A DNA stretch of 64,000 bases from CAVVFX01 sp963747535. Lineage in GTDB: Bacteria > Acidobacteriota > Terriglobia > Bryobacterales > Bryobacteraceae. This document shows positions 50,774-59,496 of this stretch, piece by piece. The number at the start of each line of letters is the position of its first letter. Position 1 is the stretch's first letter. The stretch is from positions 1,178,001 to 1,242,000 of the forward strand of contig CAVVFX010000002.1 in the NCBI GenBank assembly GCA_963747535.1, written 5' to 3'. The translations under genes and the position numbers were made by a program. The notes beneath the pieces were generated by a model, which was given only the letters and a program-made list of their open reading frames with translations, did not search any database and had not been told where the DNA came from.

Positions 50774-52456
50774 CTATCTGTACCTGCGGTCGATGCCTAC
50801 AACCGTCCATTCGCCTCCGGGGGCCGCGCGAAGGTACGCCGTAACCTGCGGCGCATCCGGCCTCGCGTGGTCCGAGGCCGCAATAATTCTCGCGGCAAGG
50901 AACCCCGCTCGTTGCCCCTCCGCGGAGGGAACCAGCCGGTCGCCTGCTGCGCCCGCCAACGCGTTTTGCTTTCCGGTCGCATTGTCGAAGACCGACCACT
51001 GGACTTCATAGGTCCGTGGAGGGGCAATGCTGTATTTGGTCGCCAGATCATCGAACTGGATTTGCCCGTTTTCAACGCGGAAATCGTCGAGCGGCAAGCC
51101 ACGCGAAAGCCACGCCTGCCCGATCTTGTCGCGCCTGCCGATAAGACATCGCGTGACCCAATCGGTCGCACGTGGATCCGTGTACTGCCCAGTCTCGACT
51201 AGCGCCCGGATTTCGGCGTCCGAGAAGGTCATCACCTTCTTAGCCGCCCAGAACGCATCTTCGTCGTCCATAAGCAGGAACGGCTCGGCGGGATAGTTCG
51301 ATTTCCATTTCAACGCGTCGAACGATTGGTAGTCGAACGCCCCGACGCCCGTGACAGAAGGATAATGATCGCGCATCCAGCCCGGAACATAGAAACCGAA
51401 GCTAATCGCCTGAACGAAAGTCGCTTTCGGATCGATGAAGTAGTCGTGCCCTCTGCGGACATCCTTGGGAGAGAGGCTGTCGCTGCCCAACGAGGCGCCC
51501 CAGTCTATGCGGAAGTGCTTGATGTACTGCGCTCCTGGTTCCCCGATGAGCGCATCGAGCGTATTGATCGCCTTCGCGTCGGTGTCGTTCAGCCAGGCAG
51601 CAAACACCGCCATGCCACGGAGCTCGCGCCGAAGTTCGTGCGGCACGATATCGTTCGGATCGTCGGACCTCGTGCCTTCGAACACAAAGGGCCCGATCGG
51701 CTTACCGGGAACCCAGCGGCTGGCCATCGCGCGATATTGGCCGCCACTATCCTTCGGCTGTTCCGCGAGCAGCTTGTCGACCATCTCGGCTGTCAGCACG
51801 TGCTTCTTACCGTGGCTGTCGCGCCAGGACGACGATTCCGTAGTTGTCAATTGTTCACGCCGGAATTTCGCGATGTAGTTCTCGGGCGTGTTGTATCCCA
51901 GCGCGTAATAGACTTTACTTCCGATGACATCCGCGGCCGAAGCAAGTTCGGGATAATTGGGCGGATCGAACTTCAGCAAGTACTGGTTGCCGTGAGAGTC
52001 TTTGATCCGAATGCCGGGGGTCACGCCGTCCGTTTTCGCCGACACCACGTCCCACTCGCTTCTCGGATCGGGAGGGTTGGCGTCGCCTGGACCGCGCACC
52101 AGTTCCTCGATCGTCATGGGACGCCGCGCCTTGCGGTTCGTGTACCATTCGCTGTCGGGAACCTCGCCGAGCGTGTTGACGTTCATTGCGCGGAGATCGC
52201 CTTTCCGCGCCTGCTTCTTTTCCGCGCGCGGAACAACGAACGACTCGTCGACAAAATCGTACAGGAGGTTAATGTCGACAGACTTGACGTCCTTGACAGG
52301 GAGCGGTTTGGGCTCTGCCCAAAGCGGATCGTCATCCAGAAACTTGTTCTGGGTGGCTCCCGCGCCTACTATGCGGGAACTTGACTCTCCTGCCCATAAA
52401 GCCGCCGCGGCCATCGCCGCAAGCGAAATCAAAACGGATTTTCTGCGCGAAAACAT
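50774..52456 (-). CDS. Secreted protein of unknown function, possible atypical-kinase fold
   Basis: A 560-residue protein with a signal peptide (MFSRRKSVLISLAAMAAAAL...). It is not a family I can name. Conserved-looking segments are IRIKDSHGNQYLLKFDPPNY, which could be a kinase-like nucleotide-binding strand with a lysine, RGMAVFAAWLNDTDAKAINT, reminiscent of the catalytic loop of HipA/PI3K-like enzymes, and YIKHFRIDWGASLGSDSL, which could hold a metal-binding Asp. These hints are weak. The start overlaps the Omp85-like gene by 28 bases. Export and the link to an outer-membrane barrel suggest a periplasmic or surface role. Kinase activity is inference only. Confidence 0.7.
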   Translation of the reverse strand: MFSRRKSVLISLAAMAAAALWAGESSSRIVGAGATQNKFLDDDPLWAEPKPLPVKDVKSVDINLLYDFVDESFVVPRAEKKQARKGDLRAMNVNTLGEVPDSEWYTNRKARRPMTIEELVRGPGDANPPDPRSEWDVVSAKTDGVTPGIRIKDSHGNQYLLKFDPPNYPELASAADVIGSKVYYALGYNTPENYIAKFRREQLTTTESSSWRDSHGKKHVLTAEMVDKLLAEQPKDSGGQYRAMASRWVPGKPIGPFVFEGTRSDDPNDIVPHELRRELRGMAVFAAWLNDTDAKAINTLDALIGEPGAQYIKHFRIDWGASLGSDSLSPKDVRRGHDYFIDPKATFVQAISFGFYVPGWMRDHYPSVTGVGAFDYQSFDALKWKSNYPAEPFLLMDDEDAFWAAKKVMTFSDAEIRALVETGQYTDPRATDWVTRCLIGRRDKIGQAWLSRGLPLDDFRVENGQIQFDDLATKYSIAPPRTYEVQWSVFDNATGKQNALAGAAGDRLVPSAEGQRAGFLAARIIAASDHARPDAPQVTAYLRAAPGGEWTVVGIDRRYR

Positions 52457-53640
52457 ACTTGAAATCCCTCGTGGCTGAAGCCTGTGTCGATACGCAATGC
52501 GAGCCTTGACTGCGTCTTAAAACGAAGTCCGAATCCGAAATCGCCCTCAATTTTGTGCAAGTTCCATTGATCCCAGTCGTGGAAGACCTTACCGCCGTCC
52601 GCGAACAACGCCAGATCCAGAATGGTCGACGCCTCCCATCTGTATTCACCCTGTATGAGAACTGCGTTGTCGTCGTAAAACCGGAATGGCTCAAATCCGC
52701 GCAACGTGTCCGGACCGCCCAGTGTCGGCTGCATGTAGAATGGAACCTGCTGGGTGCGGTTCGTGTCGGTGAGCCACGTCGCGCCATGCAGCGCGATCAC
52801 GCGCTTGCGATGAAACAGTGGGATGTACTCGCGCGCATCCAGGTTCACGCGATAGAAGCTGTAGAGGCCGACGTCGCGGTCGGACAATTTCGCGTACTCG
52901 GCTTTGTATTGTCCGCCGCTCAAAGGATACGCGGGATCGTTACGCCAGTCGTAGTCGACAAACCCGCCGCCTTGGAGATAGTTCGTCTGTTGCAGGATAC
53001 CAGGCGTGACGGAAGGGTCGAACTGCTTTTCGGTCGAAATGTATTGCGAAGCCGTTCCGGATCCAACGTTGTTTGCTATGAAACCACCGAGAAGACCCAC
53101 GCGAAGGTGCCGGATGGGGCGTAGCGCGGGCCGGATCTCGACGTCGGTTCTTTCCAGCCGGTAGTCGCTGCGTCCCGTCTTGCGTGATTCAGGACCAGGA
53201 CCGTAATAAGGCATCTGCGTGAAGAAAGAGTGTGTCGTTGAGAAATCGACCACCGCGTGCCCGTCCCACAAATCCAGCAGCGAGGCATTGAAACGCGCCA
53301 GATAATACCTCTTCGTCGAGCCATCCAGATACCCGGCCAAATGCAGATGACCGTTCAGCAGGGTCTTCTGGTAACGCAGGTTTAATGAAAATCCAGCGCC
53401 GGGGACCATCTGCCCGAACCCGATGCCGGGTCCGTCTGTCGACGTGAAGAGCCGATAGATTATGTTTTTTTCGGCGTCGACGATCACATTCTCGAGCGTC
53501 GGATCCTCAGGAGGCTGGAGGTTCTGCTCTTTTTGCGACCGTGCCGCCTCGATCTCGTCGGTGCGCGAATCTTGCTGGCCCAATGACGAAGCGCACGATA
53601 GCGACGCCAGAAGTATTAAATTCCCTATATTGGTCTTCAT
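52429..53640 (-). CDS. Omp85/BamA-type outer-membrane barrel protein, POTRA-less
   Basis: A 403-residue protein with a signal peptide (residues 1-22) and then mostly amphipathic beta strands, ending in a terminal Phe. It has the D15/surface antigen shape (GGPDTLRGFEPFRFYDDN, like the LRGF motif that closes the barrel lid; SDRDVGLYSFYRVNLDAREYIPL). There is no obvious POTRA domain, unlike BamA; between signal and barrel there are only about 60 residues with a short acidic segment (DPTLENVIVDAEKN). It probably forms a 16-strand barrel that either inserts or secretes a partner. The secreted protein encoded next overlaps its end, suggesting a substrate or a partner. Confidence 0.82.
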   Translation of the reverse strand: MKTNIGNLILLASLSCASSLGQQDSRTDEIEAARSQKEQNLQPPEDPTLENVIVDAEKNIIYRLFTSTDGPGIGFGQMVPGAGFSLNLRYQKTLLNGHLHLAGYLDGSTKRYYLARFNASLLDLWDGHAVVDFSTTHSFFTQMPYYGPGPESRKTGRSDYRLERTDVEIRPALRPIRHLRVGLLGGFIANNVGSGTASQYISTEKQFDPSVTPGILQQTNYLQGGGFVDYDWRNDPAYPLSGGQYKAEYAKLSDRDVGLYSFYRVNLDAREYIPLFHRKRVIALHGATWLTDTNRTQQVPFYMQPTLGGPDTLRGFEPFRFYDDNAVLIQGEYRWEASTILDLALFADGGKVFHDWDQWNLHKIEGDFGFGLRFKTQSRLALRIDTGFSHEGFQVCFRAENPF

Positions 53641-53679
53641 CTCTTGCCTCTGCCCGCCTTTTCGGATGCCTTGCTTAAG

Positions 53680-53701
53680 GGCAAACGAAATGCCGTTTGC
53701 C
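53680..53701. promoter_or_regulatory. Inverted repeat in the Omp85 operon leader
   Basis: GGCAAACG-N6-CGTTTGCC is a perfect 8-base inverted repeat about 40 bases before the Omp85-like start. It could be an operator or a leader hairpin. Confidence 0.4.
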
Positions 53702-53721
53702 TGGTCTTGAATTTTGAGTCA

Positions 53722-53747
53722 GTTACAGAAATGTGACCGTCTGTAAC
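53722..53747. promoter_or_regulatory. Dyad upstream of the Omp85 operon
   Basis: GTTACAG-N12-CTGTAAC is a 7-base dyad with the spacing of a dimeric regulator site. It lies about 20 bases farther upstream than the other inverted repeat. The region 53748-54232 between it and the receptor remnant contains one unconvincing 63-codon minus-strand frame and otherwise nothing I can assign. Confidence 0.35.
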
Positions 53748-54232
53748 CGAGTCGGCGGGTTGTCAAATGACGAATAATGAGCAGTAACGAACCGACTATC
53801 GCAGCTACAGTGTGGCATCGACTCGCTGGCCTCGCTGACATTAGGCGCGCCGATCATGACCGCTCCACTTGCCGGGCGCCCCGGTAACTGTCATCCGGTT
53901 ATCAAGGCTGGCGTGAAGGCATGCCGCGCCAAAGTTTCGATCTGCTGCCGGGCCTTCACCCTCCGGTAAAGTCGGTTTCGAATGAAAAAAGAATGCTGCT
54001 TCACGTCCGGGGACGCCAGCCCCTCAATCAGAACTTTGGCCGCATTGACAACATCCCGGGAGTTTGGACGCTTCTCCTTCAAAATGGTGACATTATCCAG
54101 GTGACATCATTGTGTGGTTTGTGCGGTTCATCGAGAATCTATTCGGTATCGGCGCATAAGGCCGGCCGAATCCGACGTCCTTGGGCGGTTAGGATTTTCG
54201 CAACAGAATCCCGGAGACGCCGCAGAACTTGC

Positions 54233-54540
54233 TTAGAATACGATTTTGTCCGTGAACTCAAACTTACGGTTCAGGTTCGCCTGGCTGGAGATCACGCCGA
54301 AGTTGGCATTCCCCAGAGTGGTGTCCGGGGCCGCCAAACACCGGGTGATTCATGACGTTGAACTCAAGGCCTCACTACGTGATTGGCCAGAACTCCAGGC
54401 GCGGTTTCCCATTGATGCCAGTCCGGATTATAGAGACCGCGGAGGCTGACCGTTAACTCCCGCATACATAAGTCCGCCAGTGAGGTCTAGAGCAAAGCCT
54501 CGCGTGATGCGATTGTGGCGTTCGGTCACGGGCGTTGATT
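54233..54540 (-). pseudogene. Remnant of a TonB-type carbohydrate/peptide receptor, C-terminal
   Basis: Minus-strand fragments in changing frames show the ends of an acidobacterial TonB-type receptor: RHNRITRGFALDL, GGLMYAGVNGQPP, then after a one-base shift SLYNPDWHQWE, then a large internal gap, EFNVMNHPVFGGP, a further shift, DTTLGNANFGVISSQAN, LNRKFEFTDKIVF and stop TAA at 54233-54235. The intact receptor on the other strand carries the matching EAFNALNHANWNTP and terminal ALKYSF. Several hundred residues and the plug are missing and at least two frameshifts are present. Weaker similarity may continue to about 54640. The inverted orientation relative to the intact gene suggests a separate, decayed gene. 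Confidence 0.65.
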
Positions 54541-54795
54541 AGACGTCCCGGAACTTGCGCAATGAGAACGAATTAGGTAATGCTCGACACATTGTTCCAT
54601 TGAAGTCGCCTAAAACTGCATGATCGCCGCGTGAGAAATGTGATATATGTGTATGTCGCCGCAATGCGAACGGCAAAGACGCCAGAACCAGGAAGATCCT
54701 CAATACATCATCGGAAGCTTTGCCAGTCTGCGGAATCGGTCGAGTAACATCACCCAGGGATATCCACGACGTCATCTCAGAAGGGAAGGTGGGCC

Positions 54796-57700
54796 ATGTC
54801 GCATCGGTTTAAGGTGTTACTTCTTGTCGCGCTGCCGGTCGCCCGGCTTTGGGCGCAGCAGTTCGGTGAAATCACTGGCACCGTTACGGACACCAGTGGT
54901 GCGATCGTCACCGGCACTCAGGTGATGGTGACGAATGAGGCCACCCAGCAAGCCCGTAGCGCGACCAGTAACGAAGCGGGTGTTTATTCGATTCCTTTTC
55001 TGGTGCCGGGCAGCTATACAGTGCGCGCCGAGAAGAGCGGATTCAAGATGACTACGCAGCGCGCAGTCGATGTTCAGGTCGGCGATGTTGCGCGCATCGA
55101 TTTCCGGCTGGAACTCGGCGAGATGACCCAGGTGGTGGAGGTCACCGGCGGAGCGCCGCAGCTCAACACCGAGTCAGTCGCACTCGGCAGCGTCATCGAG
55201 GCAACTCAAATTGTGAATCTTCCCCTCAACGGGCGCGACTATTTGAATCTGGTTTTGTTGAGTTCCAACGCGGTGGGAGAGATGGTCGGCGGTGGAGGTA
55301 GTGGATTGCAAGGCGGTACCCGCTCAGCCACGGCAATTTCAGTGGCCGGGCAGCGACTGGAGTTCAACCACTACACGCTCGATGGCGTCGAAAACACCGA
55401 TCCGAACTTTAACTCCTACATTATCCATCCCTCGGTGGATGATATTCAGGAGTTCAAAGTGCAGACGGGTGTTTACTCCGCGGAGTTCGGGCGGGGTGCT
55501 TCGCAGATCAATGTCAATACTTTGCCCGGGACAAACGCGTATCATTTGGTGGCGTTCGAGTTTCTTCGCAATGCCGATTTCGACGCCAAACAGTGGGAGC
55601 AGGTGGGCGCGAAGAATCCGTTCCGGCGCAATAATTATGGCTTCACGCTGTCTGGCCCCGTCTCAATCCCCAAACTGTTCGATGCCCGCAACAAGCTTTT
55701 CTTTACCTCAAATTTCGAGGCGCTTCACGATCGGACCACCAATCAGGTCGTGGTTCCCGTAGCCACCGACCTGATGCGCGCGGGCAACTTCTCGCAAATC
55801 AGCCAGATCATCTACGATCCGAAAACGCGATCCTACAATGCTGCCGGCGTGGGCACCGCCAGTCCGTTCCCGGGAAACATAATCCCGGCTTCAGAGATCA
55901 GCCTGCAAGCAATCGCCCTGCTCAAGTATTATCCGAGCACCACTATCCCCGGCGACACTCTGAACTCTCGCAACTACATTCGTAACGCCCTTTCCCCTAC
56001 CGACTCCAACCAGTTCAACCAGCGAATCGATTGGGTTCAAAACGCCAAGTCGACCTGGTTCGGCCGCTTCAGTTGGGGCAACGATGTGCAGGATCTAGCC
56101 GGGAATTTCGTCGGTGGCGACACCATCACCACCACCATAGTTCGTCAAGGCGTGCTGGCGAATACCTTCATCCTCAGCCCGTCCACGGTGAGCGAGGCGC
56201 GCTTTGCCTGGAGCCAGTTCAACAACAATCTGGCCGGTTTCTACGCCAACAATACCAACGTGCAGGCTACGCTCGGAATCGAAGGCCTGTCGGCCTCCAG
56301 TCCGCTGGCCTATGGCATCCCGGCGGTGGGTCTGGGGGAGGGAGTGACCAGCTACGGAGGAATCACTCCGTGGATCACCCGGAACGATACATTCCAGGGC
56401 GTTGAGAGCGTCTCGATGGTCAAAGGCGGCCACTCCATCAAAATCGGCGGCGAGATCCGCCGCCTGCGCTACAACCAGTGGGGTAACCAGAAGGACGATG
56501 GCGAATTCGACTTTGACGGGCAGTCCACGTGTAATCCGGCCAGTTGCGCATCGAGCGGTTTCATCTTTGCCGATTTCATGGTAGGTTTGCCCAGCCAGGC
56601 TTATCGCGTACTCTCCGAAGGAAACGCGATGATGCGTAGCACGTACTATGCGGGTTTCGTTCAGGACGATTGGAAAGTCAGTCGCAGGCTGACTCTGAAT
56701 CTCGGCTTACGCTATGAGAACCAGCGCCCGTGGACGGACAAGTACGATGCGATCATCAACGCTCAGGTGACGAGTCTGGGCGTGGGCCCAGCCGGAGCCT
56801 ACCTGGTTCCCAACGCGCCCGCACCGATCTATACAAGGCCAGGGACCGGAAACTTTTACAACAGCGTCAAGTTCCAATATGCGCAAGGGCAGATGACGCA
56901 GGTCGGAAACCAGTATATGGGCCCCGGCTTGGTCAACCCCAGCGACCGCAATTGGGGGCCGCGCATCGGTCTCGCTTACAATCCGGCCGAACACTGGAGC
57001 ATCCGCGCAGGTTACGGGATTTTCTATGTGCAGGATATCAGTAATATCGTTTTCGATATGGCGCGCAACCTGGGCGGCAAAGACGGATATGTGATCCCGT
57101 CCAACCAGCGCTCGACCTATCTCTCGGCTCCCTGGATCACAGAAACCGGAAGCCCGCTGTGCCCTGGTTGGAGCGGTGTATGTGTCGCGGCGCCGCAGAT
57201 CCAGGCCACCGACCAGAACAACCGGACACCTTACGTCGAGCAGTACCTGTTGAACGCACAGCGCGAACTGACGCGCAACCTGGTGCTGGAGGTCGGGTAC
57301 CTGGGGAATGAAGGTCACCACCTGGACCGTTTCCAGGTGGTTAATCAGGCGATCCTTCCGAGCGGACCGAACGACCATAGCAGCACTGCGGCACGCCGGC
57401 CCTGGCCGGCATACGGCAACATTCAGGAAGTGGCCGGTGTGGTCAACTCCACCTACAACGCGCTCAACGGCAAGCTGACGCAAAGGTTGACCAAAGGTCT
57501 CGCCTACACGGTTGCATTCACCTGGTCGAAGGCCATCGACGAAGGCAGTGCGACCCGCACCAACGGCGGCGACACCCTTTGGCCGAACAATAGCTACACG
57601 CTGAACACCATGCGCGGGCCTTCGCAATTCAATATGCCCCATCGTTTTGTCGCGTCCTACGTGTATGATCTGCCGGTCGGTCGTGGCGGAACTTTCCTCA

Positions 57701-58176
57701 CGCATGGTGTCGTCGGCGCGATCGTCGGGGGATGGCAACTCGGAGGTATCCTCACGTTGGCTGATGGTACGCCTATCCAGGGCTCGACCTTGGGGGATAC
57801 CACAAATATAGGCAACCTGGCGGATTTCCCCAATGTCACAGGGGTCAGCCCGATTCCTTCGAACCGCTCGGCGAATAATTACTTCAACGCGGCCGCGTTC
57901 AATTTCACGAGTCCAAGCCTGTCCTATCTGCCAGGCAATGAGGGACGGGACGTGCTGAGCAGTCCGGGAAGCGAGACGTTCAACGCGTCGCTCTCGCGCA
58001 ACATCAAAATCAGAGAGAGGCAAATGCTGGCCTTCCGGTTTGAGGCCTTCAACGCGCTCAACCATGCCAACTGGAATACTCCGCCAAACGATCCCCGATC
58101 GCCGACCACGTTCGGCATCGTGACGAGCGCCAAGACCATGCGCCAACTACAGCTCGCGCTGAAGTATAGCTTCTGA
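54796..58176 (+). CDS. TonB-type receptor with N-terminal carboxypeptidase-regulatory domain
   Basis: A 1126-residue outer-membrane protein. Signal peptide 1-21. Residues 22-105 form a CarboxypepD_reg-like Ig fold (FGEITGTVTDTSGAIVTGTQ, FLVPGSYTVRAEKSGFK). A plug-like part follows (GDVARIDFRLELGEMTQVVE, NLPLNGRDYLNLVLLSSNA, FNHYTLDGVENTDPN). The rest is a large beta barrel ending in LQLALKYSF. This family is very expanded in Acidobacteriota and probably takes up oligosaccharides or peptides; the substrate is unknown. There is no classical TonB box visible. GGGAAGGTGGGCC lies before the ATG, giving a fair ribosome site. Confidence 0.92.
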   Translation: MSHRFKVLLLVALPVARLWAQQFGEITGTVTDTSGAIVTGTQVMVTNEATQQARSATSNEAGVYSIPFLVPGSYTVRAEKSGFKMTTQRAVDVQVGDVARIDFRLELGEMTQVVEVTGGAPQLNTESVALGSVIEATQIVNLPLNGRDYLNLVLLSSNAVGEMVGGGGSGLQGGTRSATAISVAGQRLEFNHYTLDGVENTDPNFNSYIIHPSVDDIQEFKVQTGVYSAEFGRGASQINVNTLPGTNAYHLVAFEFLRNADFDAKQWEQVGAKNPFRRNNYGFTLSGPVSIPKLFDARNKLFFTSNFEALHDRTTNQVVVPVATDLMRAGNFSQISQIIYDPKTRSYNAAGVGTASPFPGNIIPASEISLQAIALLKYYPSTTIPGDTLNSRNYIRNALSPTDSNQFNQRIDWVQNAKSTWFGRFSWGNDVQDLAGNFVGGDTITTTIVRQGVLANTFILSPSTVSEARFAWSQFNNNLAGFYANNTNVQATLGIEGLSASSPLAYGIPAVGLGEGVTSYGGITPWITRNDTFQGVESVSMVKGGHSIKIGGEIRRLRYNQWGNQKDDGEFDFDGQSTCNPASCASSGFIFADFMVGLPSQAYRVLSEGNAMMRSTYYAGFVQDDWKVSRRLTLNLGLRYENQRPWTDKYDAIINAQVTSLGVGPAGAYLVPNAPAPIYTRPGTGNFYNSVKFQYAQGQMTQVGNQYMGPGLVNPSDRNWGPRIGLAYNPAEHWSIRAGYGIFYVQDISNIVFDMARNLGGKDGYVIPSNQRSTYLSAPWITETGSPLCPGWSGVCVAAPQIQATDQNNRTPYVEQYLLNAQRELTRNLVLEVGYLGNEGHHLDRFQVVNQAILPSGPNDHSSTAARRPWPAYGNIQEVAGVVNSTYNALNGKLTQRLTKGLAYTVAFTWSKAIDEGSATRTNGGDTLWPNNSYTLNTMRGPSQFNMPHRFVASYVYDLPVGRGGTFLTHGVVGAIVGGWQLGGILTLADGTPIQGSTLGDTTNIGNLADFPNVTGVSPIPSNRSANNYFNAAAFNFTSPSLSYLPGNEGRDVLSSPGSETFNASLSRNIKIRERQMLAFRFEAFNALNHANWNTPPNDPRSPTTFGIVTSAKTMRQLQLALKYSF

Positions 58177-58418
58177 AAACAGCCCGGATGGGGGCATAAC
58201 CTGCCCATGGCAAACTCATAAACCATGCGGCGATTGGAGTCTGATACAACGCTCGACGGATTGGCGACAATTAGAAATTTTCTGCCGATGGACCTACCGC
58301 CGAAATGTCGGACTGTTCACCGTCGCGACCGATTGGGCGGTTTACTCAAGTTTTACTCCCGAGTCGCTTGAGACTTTGACCACACGGGGTCGGCTGTTCG
58401 GTCTCCTTCGCGGCATCT

Positions 58419-59102
58419 TTACGGTCCTTTTTGGATGGGAGTGTCCGCTCGCGCCTGGATTGGACGATACGCGGAAACAAGTCTCGCAACGACAATGGCC
58501 ACATAAAAGATGCCGGTCATACTCTCGAGAGCCGCGATGAGACGCACAAAGGGATTCACCGGCACGATTCCGCCGTATCCAATGCTGGTAAGGGTGATCA
58601 TACTGAAATACAGAAATTCCGTGCTCTGCGCTGCAGTAACCTTTTGATTGAAAGAATTGACGACCAGTTCATTGAGGATCCAGTAAAGCTGCGAGAATGA
58701 GATCGCGATGATGAGATAAGTGATGAAGGCCTCGGCAATCACGCTACTCGTCACTTGAGAAGTGTGTAAGCGGTCGAATAGCGCCCACAGAATCGCACAG
58801 GAGAGGGTTAGCCCGACAGAGTGCGATACCACGTTGTAAATATGCTCTCCATTGCTAAATCCTTCCGCCAGGCGTGCGAGAATCCAGAGGCCGGACAACG
58901 GAAGCACCACTCGGATCCCGATTTTCTTGCTCGCGGAAATCCTTGCGCCGAGGAGTACTCCAAGAACGATGATGAGCGCCATTGCCGCTCCGATGTGCGG
59001 ATAGCGATCCGCTACAGGGGAGGCCAAAGTTTCCGCAATGACCAACCACATCAGGACCAGCGAACCCCTTCGAAGCAAGAAAATATCAAGTTGTTTGCGC
59101 AT
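58419..59102 (-). CDS. Potassium-channel-like protein, variant filter
   Basis: A 227-residue integral membrane protein with about six hydrophobic helices (residues 10-30, 35-55, 60-75, 90-115, 120-145 and 180-205). Between the last two is the pore loop FLYFSMITLTSIGYGGIVPV. This matches the K+ channel filter TxGYGD, but the last position is Gly (GYGG) rather than Asp. Such GYGG filters are uncommon but known in some bacterial channels. No voltage-sensing S4 Arg ladder and no regulatory RCK domain are seen. It could conduct K+ or be less selective. It stands alone between two divergent or convergent neighbours. Confidence 0.82.
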   Translation of the reverse strand: MRKQLDIFLLRRGSLVLMWLVIAETLASPVADRYPHIGAAMALIIVLGVLLGARISASKKIGIRVVLPLSGLWILARLAEGFSNGEHIYNVVSHSVGLTLSCAILWALFDRLHTSQVTSSVIAEAFITYLIIAISFSQLYWILNELVVNSFNQKVTAAQSTEFLYFSMITLTSIGYGGIVPVNPFVRLIAALESMTGIFYVAIVVARLVSAYRPIQARADTPIQKGP

Positions 59103-59496
59103 CTCTTATATAACCATGCTGCAGCTTCTTTTCGAAGATAGGTGCTTGTGTTTAGCCGTCTCGCTCTTTCATGGTCTTCACGAGCAGAAGTTCCTGGAGG
59201 AAGCGCCAGGCCGTTCCCAGCATTCCTTGCCCAACGGCCCAATGCCGAACGCCCTGTCCTGGGCTGGCCATTGGCCTCAGCAGTGCGGGCGCCAACTACA
59301 GGCCGGTAACGAACGCTGTTTTCGAGCTGCAGGCGAAGCAACGATGAATGCTTTTCGAAGAAAATGAGCGGCGCCAGCTTCTGAACAATTGTTCCGCGGA
59401 CAAATCACTCTAAATGGGTTTGGTCCTGGAGGTCCGCTCGATCCGAATCCAGCGGCGTCCCATAATAACCGCCGCGGGCATTGGCTAACGCCTGTT
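59103..59496. other. Intergenic stretch beside the channel gene
   Basis: About 390 bases with no gene I can support in either direction. There are short frames of biased composition only, and no repeat of families A-C. Confidence 0.4.

Noticed and set aside
53891..54082. 63-codon minus-strand frame (KRPNSRDVVNAAKVLIEGL)
   Set aside because: Starts only at TTG, no ribosome site, no family match I can make; not strong enough for a gene call.
56707..58146. A 479-codon open frame antisense to the TonB-type receptor
   Set aside because: Composition is Arg/Val/Gly-rich without motifs; the plus strand carries the conserved receptor C-terminus.
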